25,405 bases of DNA from an uncultured Collinsella sp. (GTDB lineage Bacteria > Actinomycetota > Coriobacteriia > Coriobacteriales > Coriobacteriaceae): contig UQXP01000021.1 of assembly GCA_900545055.1 (NCBI GenBank), forward strand, positions 1 through 25,405, in the 5' to 3' direction. This document shows positions 7,888 to 17,287 of the stretch, in pieces (positions within the stretch are counted from its first letter, which is position 1; the number at the start of each line of letters is the position of its first letter). A program made the position numbers and the translations under genes. Under the pieces are notes generated by a model, which made no database searches, was not told where the DNA came from, and was given only the letters and a program-made list of their open reading frames with translations.

Positions 7888-9306
7888 ATGGCTGATTCCC
7901 AGACTGCAACCTCCGCGCCCGAGTTTAAGAGCGCCCACTTTATCGGTATCGGCGGCGCCGGCATGAGCGGCATCGCCCTCGTTCTGCACGAGCGCGGTTA
8001 TGCCGTTACCGGCTCCGACCTTAAGACGTCACGTTATATCCGCCAGCTTACCCGCGCTGGTGTGAAGGTGCACGTGGGCCATGAGGCAGCCACGATCGAC
8101 GAGGTCAAGCCCGACGTGGTTGTTGTCTCCACCGCTATTCCGGAGTCCAACCCTGAGCTCGTGCGCGCTCGCGAGCTGGGCATTCCCGTGTGGCCCCGTG
8201 CTAAGATGCTCTCTGCTTTGGGCCACGGCTACACTACCGTCGCCGTTGCCGGCACGCATGGCAAGACCACCACGTCTTCGATGTGCGCCACCATGCTCGA
8301 CCGCATGGGTCTGGATCCGAGCTTCTTGATCGGTGGCATCGTCGAGGGCTATGACACGAACGGCAAGAACGGCTCGGGCGACTACTTTGTCGCCGAGGCC
8401 GACGAGTCCGACAGCTCCTTCCTGTTCCTGAACCCCAACGTAGTCATTGTGACCAACGTCGAGGCCGACCACCTCGATCACTACTCGGGTATCGAGGAGA
8501 TCGAGGCGACTTTCGCCAAATTCATGAGCCTGGTGGGCGAGGACGGCACCGTCATCGTCTGCGGTGAGGACCCGCATCTGGTCGAGCTCGCCAAGTCGAC
8601 GGGCCGTCACGTGCTTTCCTACGGCTTTGCCGAGAGCAACGACATCGTCTGCATGCACCCGGATGTTAAGGGCATCCAGAGTGACTTTATCGTTCGCTTT
8701 GAGGACGGCACTGAGCATGCTGTGGAGATCAAGAGCAATCCCGGTCGCCACAACATGCTCAACGCCACGGCGGTGCTCACCGTCGCCCACGTCCTGGGCC
8801 TTGACATCGACGCCGCCGCCAAGGCACTCTCGAGCTTTGAGGGCGTCCGCCGTCGCTTTACCCACGTGGGCGATATCGATGGCATCACCGTGGTCGATGA
8901 TTACGGCCATCACCCCACCGAGATCAAGGCGACGCTTGCTGCCGCTTCGTCGCTGGGCTACAAGCACGTCGACGTCGTGTTCCAGCCGCACCGCTATTCG
9001 CGCCTGCAGGCCCTGTGCGACGACTTTGCCGATGCATTTGCCAATGCCGATAAACTGCTGCTGATTGATGTGTTCTCGGCTGGCGAGATGCCCATTCCGG
9101 GTGTCACCTCTAAGATGCTCGCCGATACCGTGCGCGCCAAGCATCCTGGCAAGGAGGTCGTGTATTGCTCCAGCCGTCTTGAGCTCAATCAGGAGCTTGA
9201 GCAGATGGTGGGCGAGGGCGACCTGCTGCTCACTATGGGTGCCGGTGACGTTACGACCGTCGGTCCCGAGTTCATTGAGTATCTGACTGCCAAGAAAGAC
9301 GCTTAA
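7888..9306 (+). CDS. murC: UDP-N-acetylmuramate--L-alanine ligase
   Basis: Cytoplasmic Mur ligase adding the first peptide residue, L-Ala, to UDP-MurNAc. It has 472 residues. The N-terminal nucleotide fold has FIGIGGAGMSGIA (18-30); the ATPase P-loop is AGTHGKTTTS (121-130, lysine 126). EADESDSSFL, NVEADHLDHY, HNMLNATAVL, DDYGHHPTEI and QPHRYSRLQ are all MurC-type. ATG 7888 is chosen over the in-frame GTG 7861 because AAGGAG (7871-7876) precedes it and lies inside the longer version. The 97-bp gap after murG has no clear promoter or terminator. Its stop is 5 bp before murB. Confidence 0.97.
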   Translation: MADSQTATSAPEFKSAHFIGIGGAGMSGIALVLHERGYAVTGSDLKTSRYIRQLTRAGVKVHVGHEAATIDEVKPDVVVVSTAIPESNPELVRARELGIPVWPRAKMLSALGHGYTTVAVAGTHGKTTTSSMCATMLDRMGLDPSFLIGGIVEGYDTNGKNGSGDYFVAEADESDSSFLFLNPNVVIVTNVEADHLDHYSGIEEIEATFAKFMSLVGEDGTVIVCGEDPHLVELAKSTGRHVLSYGFAESNDIVCMHPDVKGIQSDFIVRFEDGTEHAVEIKSNPGRHNMLNATAVLTVAHVLGLDIDAAAKALSSFEGVRRRFTHVGDIDGITVVDDYGHHPTEIKATLAAASSLGYKHVDVVFQPHRYSRLQALCDDFADAFANADKLLLIDVFSAGEMPIPGVTSKMLADTVRAKHPGKEVVYCSSRLELNQELEQMVGEGDLLLTMGAGDVTTVGPEFIEYLTAKKDA

Positions 9307-9311
9307 GTCTA

Positions 9312-10223
9312 ATGGGTCTGTTTAACGCCGTCATGGCGCTCTCGGGCATGATCGACACGGATGTGATCGAGGACGAGCGCCTTGCGCGTCATACGAGCTA
9401 TCGTATCGGCGGCAAGGCCGACCTCTTTGTGACGTGCCATAGCTATCATGCCCTCCGCCGCGCCGTGGCGGTGCTCGATCGCGAGCAGGTGCCGTGGGTC
9501 ATCATCGGCAAGGGCTCCAATCTGCTGGTTGCCGATGGCGGTTATCGCGGCGCCGTCATTTCGCTCGGACGTGAGTTTCAGCGCACGGTTGTTGCCGATG
9601 ACGGTTGTACGCTGACGGTCGGTGCGGGCGTGATGTTTGCGCGCCTGGTCAACGATGCCCTGTCGCGTAGCCTCACGGGCCTTGAGTTTGCCGTTGGCAT
9701 CCCTGGTTCGGTCGGCGGTGCGATATCTATGAATGCCGGCACACGGACCGAGTGGATTGGCTCGCTGGTTGAGGATGTCGTAACGTTTGACCCGGCATCC
9801 GGTATCAAGCATTATGCGGGGTCCGAGATCACTTGGGGCTACCGCGAATGTAGCCTTCCCCGCAATGAGATCATCCTCGAGTGCGTGCTCAAGCTTAAAC
9901 CGGCGCCCAAGGCCGACATTCGCGAGCGCATGGAACGGTACCTGACGAGGCGCAAGCGTACGCAGCCCATGGGTCGCGCATCCTGCGGGTCGGTCTTTCG
10001 CAATCCGCCCGATGTGAGCGTGGGCAAGCTTATCGAGGATTGTGGATTAAAGGGTTTTTCAATTGGCGGCGCGGAAGTTTCGCCCGTTCACGCTAATTTT
10101 ATCGTTAATAACGGAACTGCCTCGGCCGATGACGTTGCCGCGGTTATCAGACATGTGCACGGAAAGGTGAGGGAGGCGTATGGCATCGAGCTCAGACCGG
10201 AAGTTAAATTCCTCGGCTTCTAG
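9312..10223 (+). CDS. murB: UDP-N-acetylenolpyruvoylglucosamine reductase
   Basis: FAD enzyme reducing UDP-GlcNAc-enolpyruvate to UDP-MurNAc with NADPH. It has 303 residues, the size of the shorter type IIa MurB. FAD-domain motifs: HTSYRIGGKADL (27-38), IGKGSNLLVADGG (65-77), GIPGSVGGAISMNAG (129-143). Catalytic residues can be placed at R178 in the YRE segment, S227 in CGSVFRNPP (the proton donor serine), and E297 in LRPEVKFLG. The ATG has a poor ribosome site and follows the murC stop by 5 bp, pointing to coupling. The last 44 bp also encode the start of ftsQ in another frame. Confidence 0.96.
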   Translation: MGLFNAVMALSGMIDTDVIEDERLARHTSYRIGGKADLFVTCHSYHALRRAVAVLDREQVPWVIIGKGSNLLVADGGYRGAVISLGREFQRTVVADDGCTLTVGAGVMFARLVNDALSRSLTGLEFAVGIPGSVGGAISMNAGTRTEWIGSLVEDVVTFDPASGIKHYAGSEITWGYRECSLPRNEIILECVLKLKPAPKADIRERMERYLTRRKRTQPMGRASCGSVFRNPPDVSVGKLIEDCGLKGFSIGGAEVSPVHANFIVNNGTASADDVAAVIRHVHGKVREAYGIELRPEVKFLGF

Positions 10224-11436
10224 AGCATCGAAACCCACCTTCCGCCGCGCCGGAGGGCGTTCCGGCGCGCCTGCCAAACCTCAACGCAATACCGTCGCGC
10301 ACTCTAAGTCTGTCGGGCATGCTCGACAGACCAGTCGTCCGGTTGTCGGCTCGCAGCTCGGTAATCGTCCGGCCGCAAAAAAGTCCTCGCGTCCCTCGGT
10401 GACGTCAAAGCCTGTTATGGGCGCCAAGCCTGCCCGTCCTATGGCAACTCCTAAGCCCTCGACGGGAACTAAGGCGGCGCGTCCGGGTCGCACGCTGGGC
10501 GCATCGAAACCGCGCTCGCTGACATCGGTGCCGGCTACCGCCAAGAAGCCTTCGGGTAAAAAAGGCGTCAACCCGTTGTCTTCACTTAGGGCGATGGCAA
10601 ATAAAACATCAGACGCCGCTTCTGTCGTTACAGGCAAAGGCAAAATCGTGGGCGGCGTTTTGGCCGTCTTGGCCGTGCTCGTCGTCGTTGCTATCGTGGT
10701 GATTAACTCTGGATTGTTTACCGCCACTGATATTGAGATTCAAGGCAGCGAGCATGTGACGAAGCACGATGCTATCCAGCTGATCGATTTGCCCGAGGGA
10801 ACGTCGCTTTTTAACGTCGATCCCGACCAGATTACCGAGGACCTCAAGCAGAATCCGTGGGTCTCGGGCGTGGATGTCCAGCGTCAGTTCCCGCATACGC
10901 TCATCATTACGCCGATGGAGCGCAAGGTCATCGCAATTGCCTATATCAGTTCCGATGACCTTGCCTGGGCCATCGGGGATGATGACACCTGGATCGCCCC
11001 ACTGTCGACGTCGGTCGAAGTGGACGACCAAGGCAACGTCATCACGACAGGGCAGGGCTCAAATACCTTGACCGGAATCGATGCCGCGCTGGCGCTCGCT
11101 AAGCACTATGGCGCGGTGTTGTTGACTGATGTCTCGGCGGATGTCGCTCCGGTTTCAGGCCAGGCAGTGAGCTCCAAGGCCGTTAAGGCCGGCTTGGATT
11201 ATGTGCGTGGTTTTTCGAGCGAGTTCTTGGGACAAGTCAAGGATATTTCCACGCCTTCGGTCGAAGCCATCTCGGCAAACCTCAATAACGGCATTGAGGT
11301 GTCGCTGGGCGATTCGGACGATATCGCCAAGAAGGAACGCGTAGTCACCAAGTTGCTTTCGCAGGTAGAGGGCGTAACGTATATCAATGTGCGCTCTCCG
11401 GGCAACTACACATTTAGGAATGCTCCGACCTCGTAG
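10180..11436 (+). CDS. ftsQ: Divisome POTRA protein FtsQ/DivIB with long basic N-terminal tail
   Basis: Bitopic division protein, part of the FtsQLB complex that regulates septal wall synthesis. It has 418 residues: a disordered, Lys/Arg/Ser/Pro/Ala-rich cytoplasmic tail (1-155), one membrane helix (157-176), a POTRA domain (about 180-250; IEIQGSEHVTKHDAI, SLFNVD, PWVSGVDVQRQFPHTL) and a beta-rich FtsQ domain to the C-terminus. The ATG at 10180 has AGGGAGG just upstream and lies inside murB, so the genes overlap by 44 bp. The tail is much longer than in E. coli FtsQ; long basic tails are common in Gram-positive DivIB/FtsQ. No ftsA follows. Confidence 0.92.
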   Translation: MASSSDRKLNSSASRASKPTFRRAGGRSGAPAKPQRNTVAHSKSVGHARQTSRPVVGSQLGNRPAAKKSSRPSVTSKPVMGAKPARPMATPKPSTGTKAARPGRTLGASKPRSLTSVPATAKKPSGKKGVNPLSSLRAMANKTSDAASVVTGKGKIVGGVLAVLAVLVVVAIVVINSGLFTATDIEIQGSEHVTKHDAIQLIDLPEGTSLFNVDPDQITEDLKQNPWVSGVDVQRQFPHTLIITPMERKVIAIAYISSDDLAWAIGDDDTWIAPLSTSVEVDDQGNVITTGQGSNTLTGIDAALALAKHYGAVLLTDVSADVAPVSGQAVSSKAVKAGLDYVRGFSSEFLGQVKDISTPSVEAISANLNNGIEVSLGDSDDIAKKERVVTKLLSQVEGVTYINVRSPGNYTFRNAPTS

Positions 11437-11635
11437 CGCTGGTTGATGCTTTGTTGAGGGGCCATACCACGCCGTTTATCTGGTTTGTTTGGTTTTCACG
11501 GTCAATTATTTGACTGATACGTTCATAATGTGCAACCATAATACGGTTTACCTTTGCATTTACTTTCAACCTGAAGGTTAATGTGCGCAGGGGTCGACCC
11601 ATGCTATGGCTATAACCTTTGTTCGGAGGACCGAC
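11437..11635 (+). promoter_or_regulatory. ftsZ upstream regulatory region
   Basis: This 199-bp gap is AT-richer than its surroundings and is the largest space inside the division cluster. Visible elements: TTGACT (11510-11515) with CATAAT at 11537-11542 (21-bp spacing, longer than ideal); a short palindrome AACCT-GA-AGGTT (11568-11579); a perfect palindrome GGGTCGACCC (11591-11600); and a TATAAC box (11611-11616) shortly before the ftsZ ribosome site CGGAGGA (11624-11630). A separate ftsZ promoter is likely from the spacing and composition. Which hexamers are used cannot be settled by eye. Confidence 0.5.
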
Positions 11636-12790
11636 ATGCACGAGACAGAGATCAACAACTACCTTGCCGTCATTAAGGTGGTCGGCGTCGGCGGCGGCGG
11701 TACCAACGCGGTCAATCGAATGATCGAAGAGGGCATCCGCGGCGTCGAGTTTGTTGCCATCAACACCGATGCTCAGGCACTCGCGATCTCTGATGCCGAT
11801 ATCAAGGTGCACATCGGCACCGACCTTACCCGCGGCCTGGGCGCCGGCGCCAACCCCGAGGTTGGCCGCAAGGCTGCCGATGAGTCCCGCGACGACATTG
11901 CCGAGGCGCTCGCTGGCGCCGACATGGTGTTCATCACCTGCGGCGAGGGCGGTGGCACTGGTACCGGCGCTGCTCCCATCGTTGCCGATATCGCGATGAA
12001 CGAGGTCGGTGCGCTGACCGTCGCCGTCGTGACCAAGCCCTTCACCTTCGAGGGCCGCAAGCGCAAGAAGAGCGCCGAGGAGGGCATTAAGACCCTCTCC
12101 GATTGCGTTGACACCATGATCGTCATCCCTAACGATAAGCTGCTCGACATCGCCGAGAAGAAGACCACCATGCTCGAGGCCTTCGCGATTGCCGATGGCG
12201 TCCTTTCCCAGGGCACCCAGGGCATCACCGACCTCATCACCGTCCCCGGTATCATCAACCTGGACTTCGCCGATGTTAAGACCATCATGAAGCAGGCCGG
12301 TACCGCCATGATGGGTATCGGTACCTCTTCTGGGGACACCCGTGCCGTCGACGCTGCCCAGCAGGCCATCTCCAGCCCGCTGCTCGAGAGCTCCATCGAT
12401 GGTGCCACACGCGTGCTGCTCTCCATCGCCGGTTCCAAGGACCTGGGCATCCAGGAGATCAGCGACGCCGCCGACGTTGTCGCCAACGCCGTCGACCCCG
12501 AGGCGAACATCATCTTCGGTACCGTTGTCGACGAGTCCCTGGGCGATCAGGTGCGTATCACCGTCATCGCTACGGGCTTCTCCGACTCCAATGTCAACCG
12601 TCAGGACGAGCTCTTTGCTGCTCAGCAGTCTCAGAGCAAGGCCGCTGCCTCCGCTGAGCCGCAGCGCACCGCTCCGGCCACCAGCCCGGCTCAGGCCGCT
12701 CCGACCCGCAACGTCGGTGGCACCGAGCTTCCTAACTTCGGCAACGATCAGTTCGAGCTTCCCGACTTCCTGAAGCGCGGTAGCTTCTAA
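11636..12790 (+). CDS. ftsZ: Tubulin-like GTPase FtsZ
   Basis: Polymerises with GTP to form the cytokinetic Z ring and recruits the other division proteins. It has 384 residues. Nucleotide-binding motifs: VGVGGGGTNAV (16-26), NTDAQAL (43-49), the tubulin signature GGGTGTGAAP (105-114), and the synergy loop NLDFADVKTIM (208-218) with acidic residues D210 and D213 that complete the GTPase site of the neighbouring subunit. A linker of about 60 residues rich in Ala, Pro and Gln leads to the C-terminal peptide LPDFLKRGSF, which binds membrane tethers; here the likely tether is SepF, encoded downstream. ATG 11636 has CGGAGGA 5 bp upstream; the ATG at 11606 has none. Codons are very regular, as expected for a highly expressed gene. 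Confidence 0.98.
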   Translation: MHETEINNYLAVIKVVGVGGGGTNAVNRMIEEGIRGVEFVAINTDAQALAISDADIKVHIGTDLTRGLGAGANPEVGRKAADESRDDIAEALAGADMVFITCGEGGGTGTGAAPIVADIAMNEVGALTVAVVTKPFTFEGRKRKKSAEEGIKTLSDCVDTMIVIPNDKLLDIAEKKTTMLEAFAIADGVLSQGTQGITDLITVPGIINLDFADVKTIMKQAGTAMMGIGTSSGDTRAVDAAQQAISSPLLESSIDGATRVLLSIAGSKDLGIQEISDAADVVANAVDPEANIIFGTVVDESLGDQVRITVIATGFSDSNVNRQDELFAAQQSQSKAAASAEPQRTAPATSPAQAAPTRNVGGTELPNFGNDQFELPDFLKRGSF

Positions 12791-12815
12791 GTCGTTCTTT
12801 GCATTGTTGTGCACA

Positions 12816-12849
12816 GGGGCGTGTCCGTATGGACGCGCCCTTTTTATTT
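12816..12849 (+). terminator. Intrinsic terminator after ftsZ
   Basis: A 10-bp stem (GGGCGTGTCC with GGACGCGCCC, one G-T pair) closes a GTAT loop and is followed directly by TTTTTATTT. It lies 26 bp after the ftsZ stop and should end the division-cluster transcript. Confidence 0.93.
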
Positions 12850-13000
12850 CGACTTTGTAAACTAGAACCTCCAATCTCTTTACGTTCCCTTTACGATTGC
12901 CTCCAGCGCAGCAGGTATCCTTTTAGAGAAGTATGACAGCCGTATAAACGCGGGCTGTAGCGGCGATGCCGCGGTACTTGTGTTATTAGGAGGCTTTAGT
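12850..13000 (+). promoter_or_regulatory. pgeF-pst operon leader with two small hairpins
   Basis: Between the ftsZ terminator and pgeF there are about 150 bp that must hold the promoter of the pgeF-pst-phoU operon. TATAAA (12943-12948) could be a -10, but no good -35 precedes it. Two adjacent hairpins are seen: ACAGCC/GGCTGT (12936-12941 with 12953-12958) and GCGGC/GCCGC (12960-12964 with 12968-12972). A strong ribosome site AGGAGG (12988-12993) lies 7 bp before ATG 13001. I did not find a recognisable Pho box. Confidence 0.35.
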
Positions 13001-13801
13001 ATGGCAGCACGTGCGGACAAAGTTTCGCGTGTCGACCATGATGGAGTTACGTTGGTGGAGGGCACGACATCCGATGTTCGCTTTGCCTTCACCGAGCGCG
13101 CCGGTGGTGTTTCCGAAGATGCGTACTCCTCACTCAACTTGGGCTCGCATGTTGGCGATGACCTCTTTGCTGTTCAAGAAAATCGTCGTCGCGCGCTCGA
13201 GGCTATGGGTGCCGCCGAGTGTGAGCGCAACCTGCTCGTTCCCAATCAGGTCCATGGCGACCATATTGTTGCGGTGATCTCGAACGGCGCCGATGACCTT
13301 GAGGACGTTCGCGAGCAGATTGCCGAGGGCTGCGATGCCATCGTCTGTACGGCGCATAACGTGCCTGTGCTGCTCTGCTTTGCCGACTGCGTTCCCGTGG
13401 TTCTGGTGGCCCCCGGCGGATTTGCCGTGGTGCACTCCGGTTGGAAGGGCACGATTGCACGTATTTCCGCCAAGGCGTGCCAGGCGCTTTGCGATGCTGC
13501 CGGCTGCGATGCGAGCGACGTTTCCGCCTATATCGGCCCCCATATCTTGGGTGACGAATATGAGGTATCCCAGGAACTCATGGATCGCTTTGCCGCCGAG
13601 TTCTCTTGCATCGATGCGAGCACCTCTCGCATGCTCAATCTTTCCGCTGCCATTTGTGAGGCGCTGGTAGATGTCGGTGTCGACGCGGATAATATTGTGG
13701 ATACCCAGCTTTCGACTGTGCGTCAGAACGACCGCTTTTATTCCTACCGTAACGAGGGTGGCACCTGTGGGCGCCATGCTGCGATCGGCGTGATGCTATG
13801 A
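13001..13801 (+). CDS. pgeF: Multicopper-oxidase-like (laccase-domain) PgeF/YfiH family protein
   Basis: Member of the YfiH/LACC1 family. Established activities in the family are purine nucleoside phosphorylase/adenosine deaminase type chemistry and, in E. coli, hydrolysis of wrongly made UDP-MurNAc-L-Ser (peptidoglycan editing). It has 266 residues. The zinc-binding triad is visible as H85 in QVHGDH, C130 in CFADCVPV and H145 in VVHSGWKG; SLNLGSHVGDD, YIGPHI and the C-terminal FYSYRNEGGTCGRHA are also typical. ATG 13001 has AGGAGG 7 bp upstream; the in-frame GTG at 12980 lies before that site. The gene follows ftsZ, its usual place in Gram-positive division clusters, but here it overlaps pstS by 4 bp (ATGA). 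Confidence 0.93.
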   Translation: MAARADKVSRVDHDGVTLVEGTTSDVRFAFTERAGGVSEDAYSSLNLGSHVGDDLFAVQENRRRALEAMGAAECERNLLVPNQVHGDHIVAVISNGADDLEDVREQIAEGCDAIVCTAHNVPVLLCFADCVPVVLVAPGGFAVVHSGWKGTIARISAKACQALCDAAGCDASDVSAYIGPHILGDEYEVSQELMDRFAAEFSCIDASTSRMLNLSAAICEALVDVGVDADNIVDTQLSTVRQNDRFYSYRNEGGTCGRHAAIGVML

Positions 13802-14634
13802 GAAAGATCGTATCGGTCCTGAGCGCCGCTGTGCTTACGCTTACGCTGTGCGCCTGTTCTTCGGGATCTTCTACCTCTTCCATTACCGTCGCCGGTTCCA
13901 CGACCTGCCTTCCTATCGCCGAGATTGCGGCCGAGGGCTTTAAGGAGGAGACCGGCATCGACGTGCTCGTTTCCGGTTTGGGTTCTTCCGCTGGCATCGA
14001 GGCCGTCAGCGCTGGCACGGCCGATATCGCCAGCTCCTCCCGTGGACTCAATGCCGACGAACAGGATCTGGGCCTGACTCCCATCGTCATTGCCCACGAC
14101 GGTATCGCGGTCATCGTGAACGACGACAACCCCGTCGATAACCTCTCGACCGAGCAGCTCCGCGATATTTACGCCGGCAAGATCACCAACTGGAAAGAAG
14201 TCGGTGGCGAGGACCTGAAGATCCAGGTCATCAACCGAGATGAGGCGTCCGGCACGCGTGAGGCCTTTCGCACCATCGTGATGGACGGCACCCCGTTCGA
14301 TCGCCGCTCGGCCGTTCTTTCGGGCACGGGCCAGGTGCGCGACGTGGTATCTCGTTCGCGCGGTGCCATTGGCTACATTTCGCTGGGCTTCGTCGATAGC
14401 CTCAACGCCAAGACCTCGGTCAAGGCCGTCTCGGTCAATCATGTTGAGGCGTCCGAGAAGACGGTCGCGAGCGGCGGCTATCCCATCTCGCGCGACCTTT
14501 ACTTCTTTGTGAAGGGCGAGCCTTCGCAGCAGGCGCAGGATTACATCGACTACGTGACGTCCGAAAAGATGGACAAGCAGATTCGCGAGGCGGGCTTTAT
14601 TCCCGTCACCAACGACGAGAAGGGGAGTGAGTAG
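13798..14634 (+). CDS. pstS: Phosphate ABC transporter substrate-binding lipoprotein
   Basis: Extracellular phosphate receptor of the Pst high-affinity importer, tethered to the membrane by lipid. It has 278 residues. The N-terminus is a lipoprotein signal (MRKIV, hydrophobic core, LTLCAC) with lipidated cysteine probably C20, followed by a Ser-rich linker. The mature part has the PstS phosphate-binding loops: VAGSTTCLPI near residue 31, SGLGSSAGIEAV and ADIASSSRGL, then DEASGTREAF, which supplies Ser/Arg ligands. At 278 residues it is of the shorter Gram-positive type. Its ATG overlaps the pgeF stop (ATGA), so translation is likely coupled. pstC starts 1 bp after its stop. Confidence 0.96.
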   Translation: MRKIVSVLSAAVLTLTLCACSSGSSTSSITVAGSTTCLPIAEIAAEGFKEETGIDVLVSGLGSSAGIEAVSAGTADIASSSRGLNADEQDLGLTPIVIAHDGIAVIVNDDNPVDNLSTEQLRDIYAGKITNWKEVGGEDLKIQVINRDEASGTREAFRTIVMDGTPFDRRSAVLSGTGQVRDVVSRSRGAIGYISLGFVDSLNAKTSVKAVSVNHVEASEKTVASGGYPISRDLYFFVKGEPSQQAQDYIDYVTSEKMDKQIREAGFIPVTNDEKGSE

Positions 14635-14635
14635 C

Positions 14636-15562
14636 ATGGAAGCACAGGAAAACTCCCAGGCTGAGCAGAATGCTCAGGCGCCCAAGAAGCGCGAGCTGGC
14701 GCTCGTATCGCGCAGTACCTATCTCAAGGAGAAAGCGCTGCAGTGGATCTTCTTTGCCTGCGCGTTCTTGGCGGTCGTTACTGTCATCCTGATTTTTGTC
14801 TTTACCACGTACTCGGCGCTTCCCGTCTTTACCGACATCGGTCTGGCGGACTTCTTTAGCTTTACGTGGGCGCCCTCCGAGGGCCACTACGGCATCTTGT
14901 CGCTGCTTGCCGGCTCGGGTCTGGTGACCGTCGGTGCGCTCGCCATGGGCGTGCCGCTGGGCGTGGGTACGGCCGTTTACCTGGTCGAGATTGCCAGCAA
15001 GCGCGTGCGCAAGCTCATTAGCCCTGCCGTCGACCTGCTGGCCGGCATCCCTTCTATCATCTACGGCTTCTTTGGCATGATCATCATCCGCCCGTTTATC
15101 GCACAGCTGACCGGCGGCCTTGGTTTTGGTGCGCTGACGGCGTGGTTCGTGCTTGCCATCATGATCGTCCCTACCATCACCACGCTTACCATCGATGCTC
15201 TCAATTCCATTCCCATGGGCATTCGTGAGGCATCGTATGCCATGGGCGCTACCAAGTGGCAGACCATCTATAAGGTCGTGTTACCTGCCGCCAAGCTGGG
15301 TATCGTGGATGCCATCGTGCTGGGTATGGGCCGTGCCATCGGTGAGACCATGGCCGTGCTCATGGTCGTGGGCAACGCTCCGGTCATTCCCGATAGCATC
15401 GCGAGCCCCATCTCGACGCTCACGAGCCAGATCGCGCTCGACATGAGCTATTCTTCGGGCCTTCACCGCTCGGCGCTGTTTGGCATGGGCGTGGTCCTGT
15501 TTATCATCTCCGCCGCGCTGGTGGGCATCGTCCGTCTGATTTCCAAGAAGAAGAGGGGGTAG
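14636..15562 (+). CDS. pstC: Phosphate ABC transporter permease PstC
   Basis: One of two membrane permeases of the Pst importer. It has 308 residues with a charged, Gln/Glu-rich cytoplasmic N-terminus of about 35 residues and about six membrane helices. The permease family motifs are AGIPSIIYGFFGM and the EAA loop EASYAMGATKWQTI, followed by GRAIGETMAVLMVVGN, which is shared by PstC and PstA. ATG 14636 is chosen over the in-frame GTG 14627 because AGGGGAG (14621-14627) is at the right distance and overlaps that GTG. It is called PstC by order and by the extracellular loop near residues 60-90 that precedes the permease core. pstA follows after 3 bp. Confidence 0.95.
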   Translation: MEAQENSQAEQNAQAPKKRELALVSRSTYLKEKALQWIFFACAFLAVVTVILIFVFTTYSALPVFTDIGLADFFSFTWAPSEGHYGILSLLAGSGLVTVGALAMGVPLGVGTAVYLVEIASKRVRKLISPAVDLLAGIPSIIYGFFGMIIIRPFIAQLTGGLGFGALTAWFVLAIMIVPTITTLTIDALNSIPMGIREASYAMGATKWQTIYKVVLPAAKLGIVDAIVLGMGRAIGETMAVLMVVGNAPVIPDSIASPISTLTSQIALDMSYSSGLHRSALFGMGVVLFIISAALVGIVRLISKKKRG

Positions 15563-15565
15563 GCT

Positions 15566-16471
15566 ATGTCCGATTCCGTTGACACGACGGTCGATACGAC
15601 CTCGTCGCGCGAGCGCATCAAGCGTGCCCTTTCCCACGGCAAGAAGGGCTGTATCAACAAGGACCTGTCAAACAAGATCATGCTCGGTGTGTTCCGCGCC
15701 GCGGCCTACATCACCACGCTGGTGCTGGTCGCTATCATCGCCTACGTGGTTGTTAACGGCTTGCCGCATATCTCGCTCGACTTTATCTTCGGTTGGCCCC
15801 AAGGCGTCAACGCCGAGGGCGGAATTTGGCCCACGATTGTCTCGACCGTCTATGTGACGGCGCTCGCCATGCTCATCTGCACGCCGATCGCCGTGCTAGC
15901 GGCCGTCTATCTGGCCGAGTACGCCAAGCAGGGCAAGGTCGTCGAGCTCATCCGTTACGCTGCCGATGCTTTGGCCTCGGTGCCCTCCATCGTTATGGGT
16001 CTGTTCGGTTATGCCTTGTTTGTCGAGGCCATGGGCCTGGGCCTTTCGATGGTCTCGGCCGCTCTGGCACTCGCGCTCTTGATGCTTCCCATCGTCATGC
16101 GCACCACCGAAGAGGCCATTCGCGCCGTTCCGCGCTATATCCGTTGGGGCGCGTACGGCCTGGGCGCCACCAAGTGGCAGGTTGTCTCCAAGATTGTGCT
16201 TCCTTCTGCCTTTGGCCGTATTGCCACGGGCATCGTCCTCGCCATCGGCCGCGCCATTGGCGAGACCGCGGTGGTGCTCTACACCATGGGCCAAGCCATC
16301 AATCTACCTATTTCGCCGCTCGATTCCGGCCGCCCCATGACGGTTCACCTGTACCTGCTTGCCAACGACGGCATCAACATGAACGCAGCCTACGGCACCG
16401 CGCTCTTGCTGATGGTGATCATTCTGGCCTTCAACCTGTTTGCGCGCTTCCTGTCGCGCAAGCGTCGCTAG
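15566..16471 (+). CDS. pstA: Phosphate ABC transporter permease PstA
   Basis: Second permease of the Pst importer, forming a heterodimer with PstC. It has 301 residues with about six membrane helices. Key segments are ALASVPSIVMGLFGYALF, the EAA loop ending GAYGLGATKWQVV that contacts PstB, and GRAIGETAVVLYTMG. The ATG follows a GAGGGGG ribosome site at the end of pstC, 3 bp after its stop. The N-terminus is Ser/Thr-rich and positively charged before the first helix. Between pstA and pstB there are only 12 bp, with an AAGGAG site for pstB. Confidence 0.95.
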   Translation: MSDSVDTTVDTTSSRERIKRALSHGKKGCINKDLSNKIMLGVFRAAAYITTLVLVAIIAYVVVNGLPHISLDFIFGWPQGVNAEGGIWPTIVSTVYVTALAMLICTPIAVLAAVYLAEYAKQGKVVELIRYAADALASVPSIVMGLFGYALFVEAMGLGLSMVSAALALALLMLPIVMRTTEEAIRAVPRYIRWGAYGLGATKWQVVSKIVLPSAFGRIATGIVLAIGRAIGETAVVLYTMGQAINLPISPLDSGRPMTVHLYLLANDGINMNAAYGTALLLMVIILAFNLFARFLSRKRR

Positions 16472-16483
16472 TTAAGGAGTCCC

Positions 16484-17287
<804 letters not shown>

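Noticed and set aside
11414..12874. Minus-strand open frame (486 codons) opposite ftsZ
   Set aside because: Shadow of the very biased ftsZ codons; it also runs through the ftsZ terminator.
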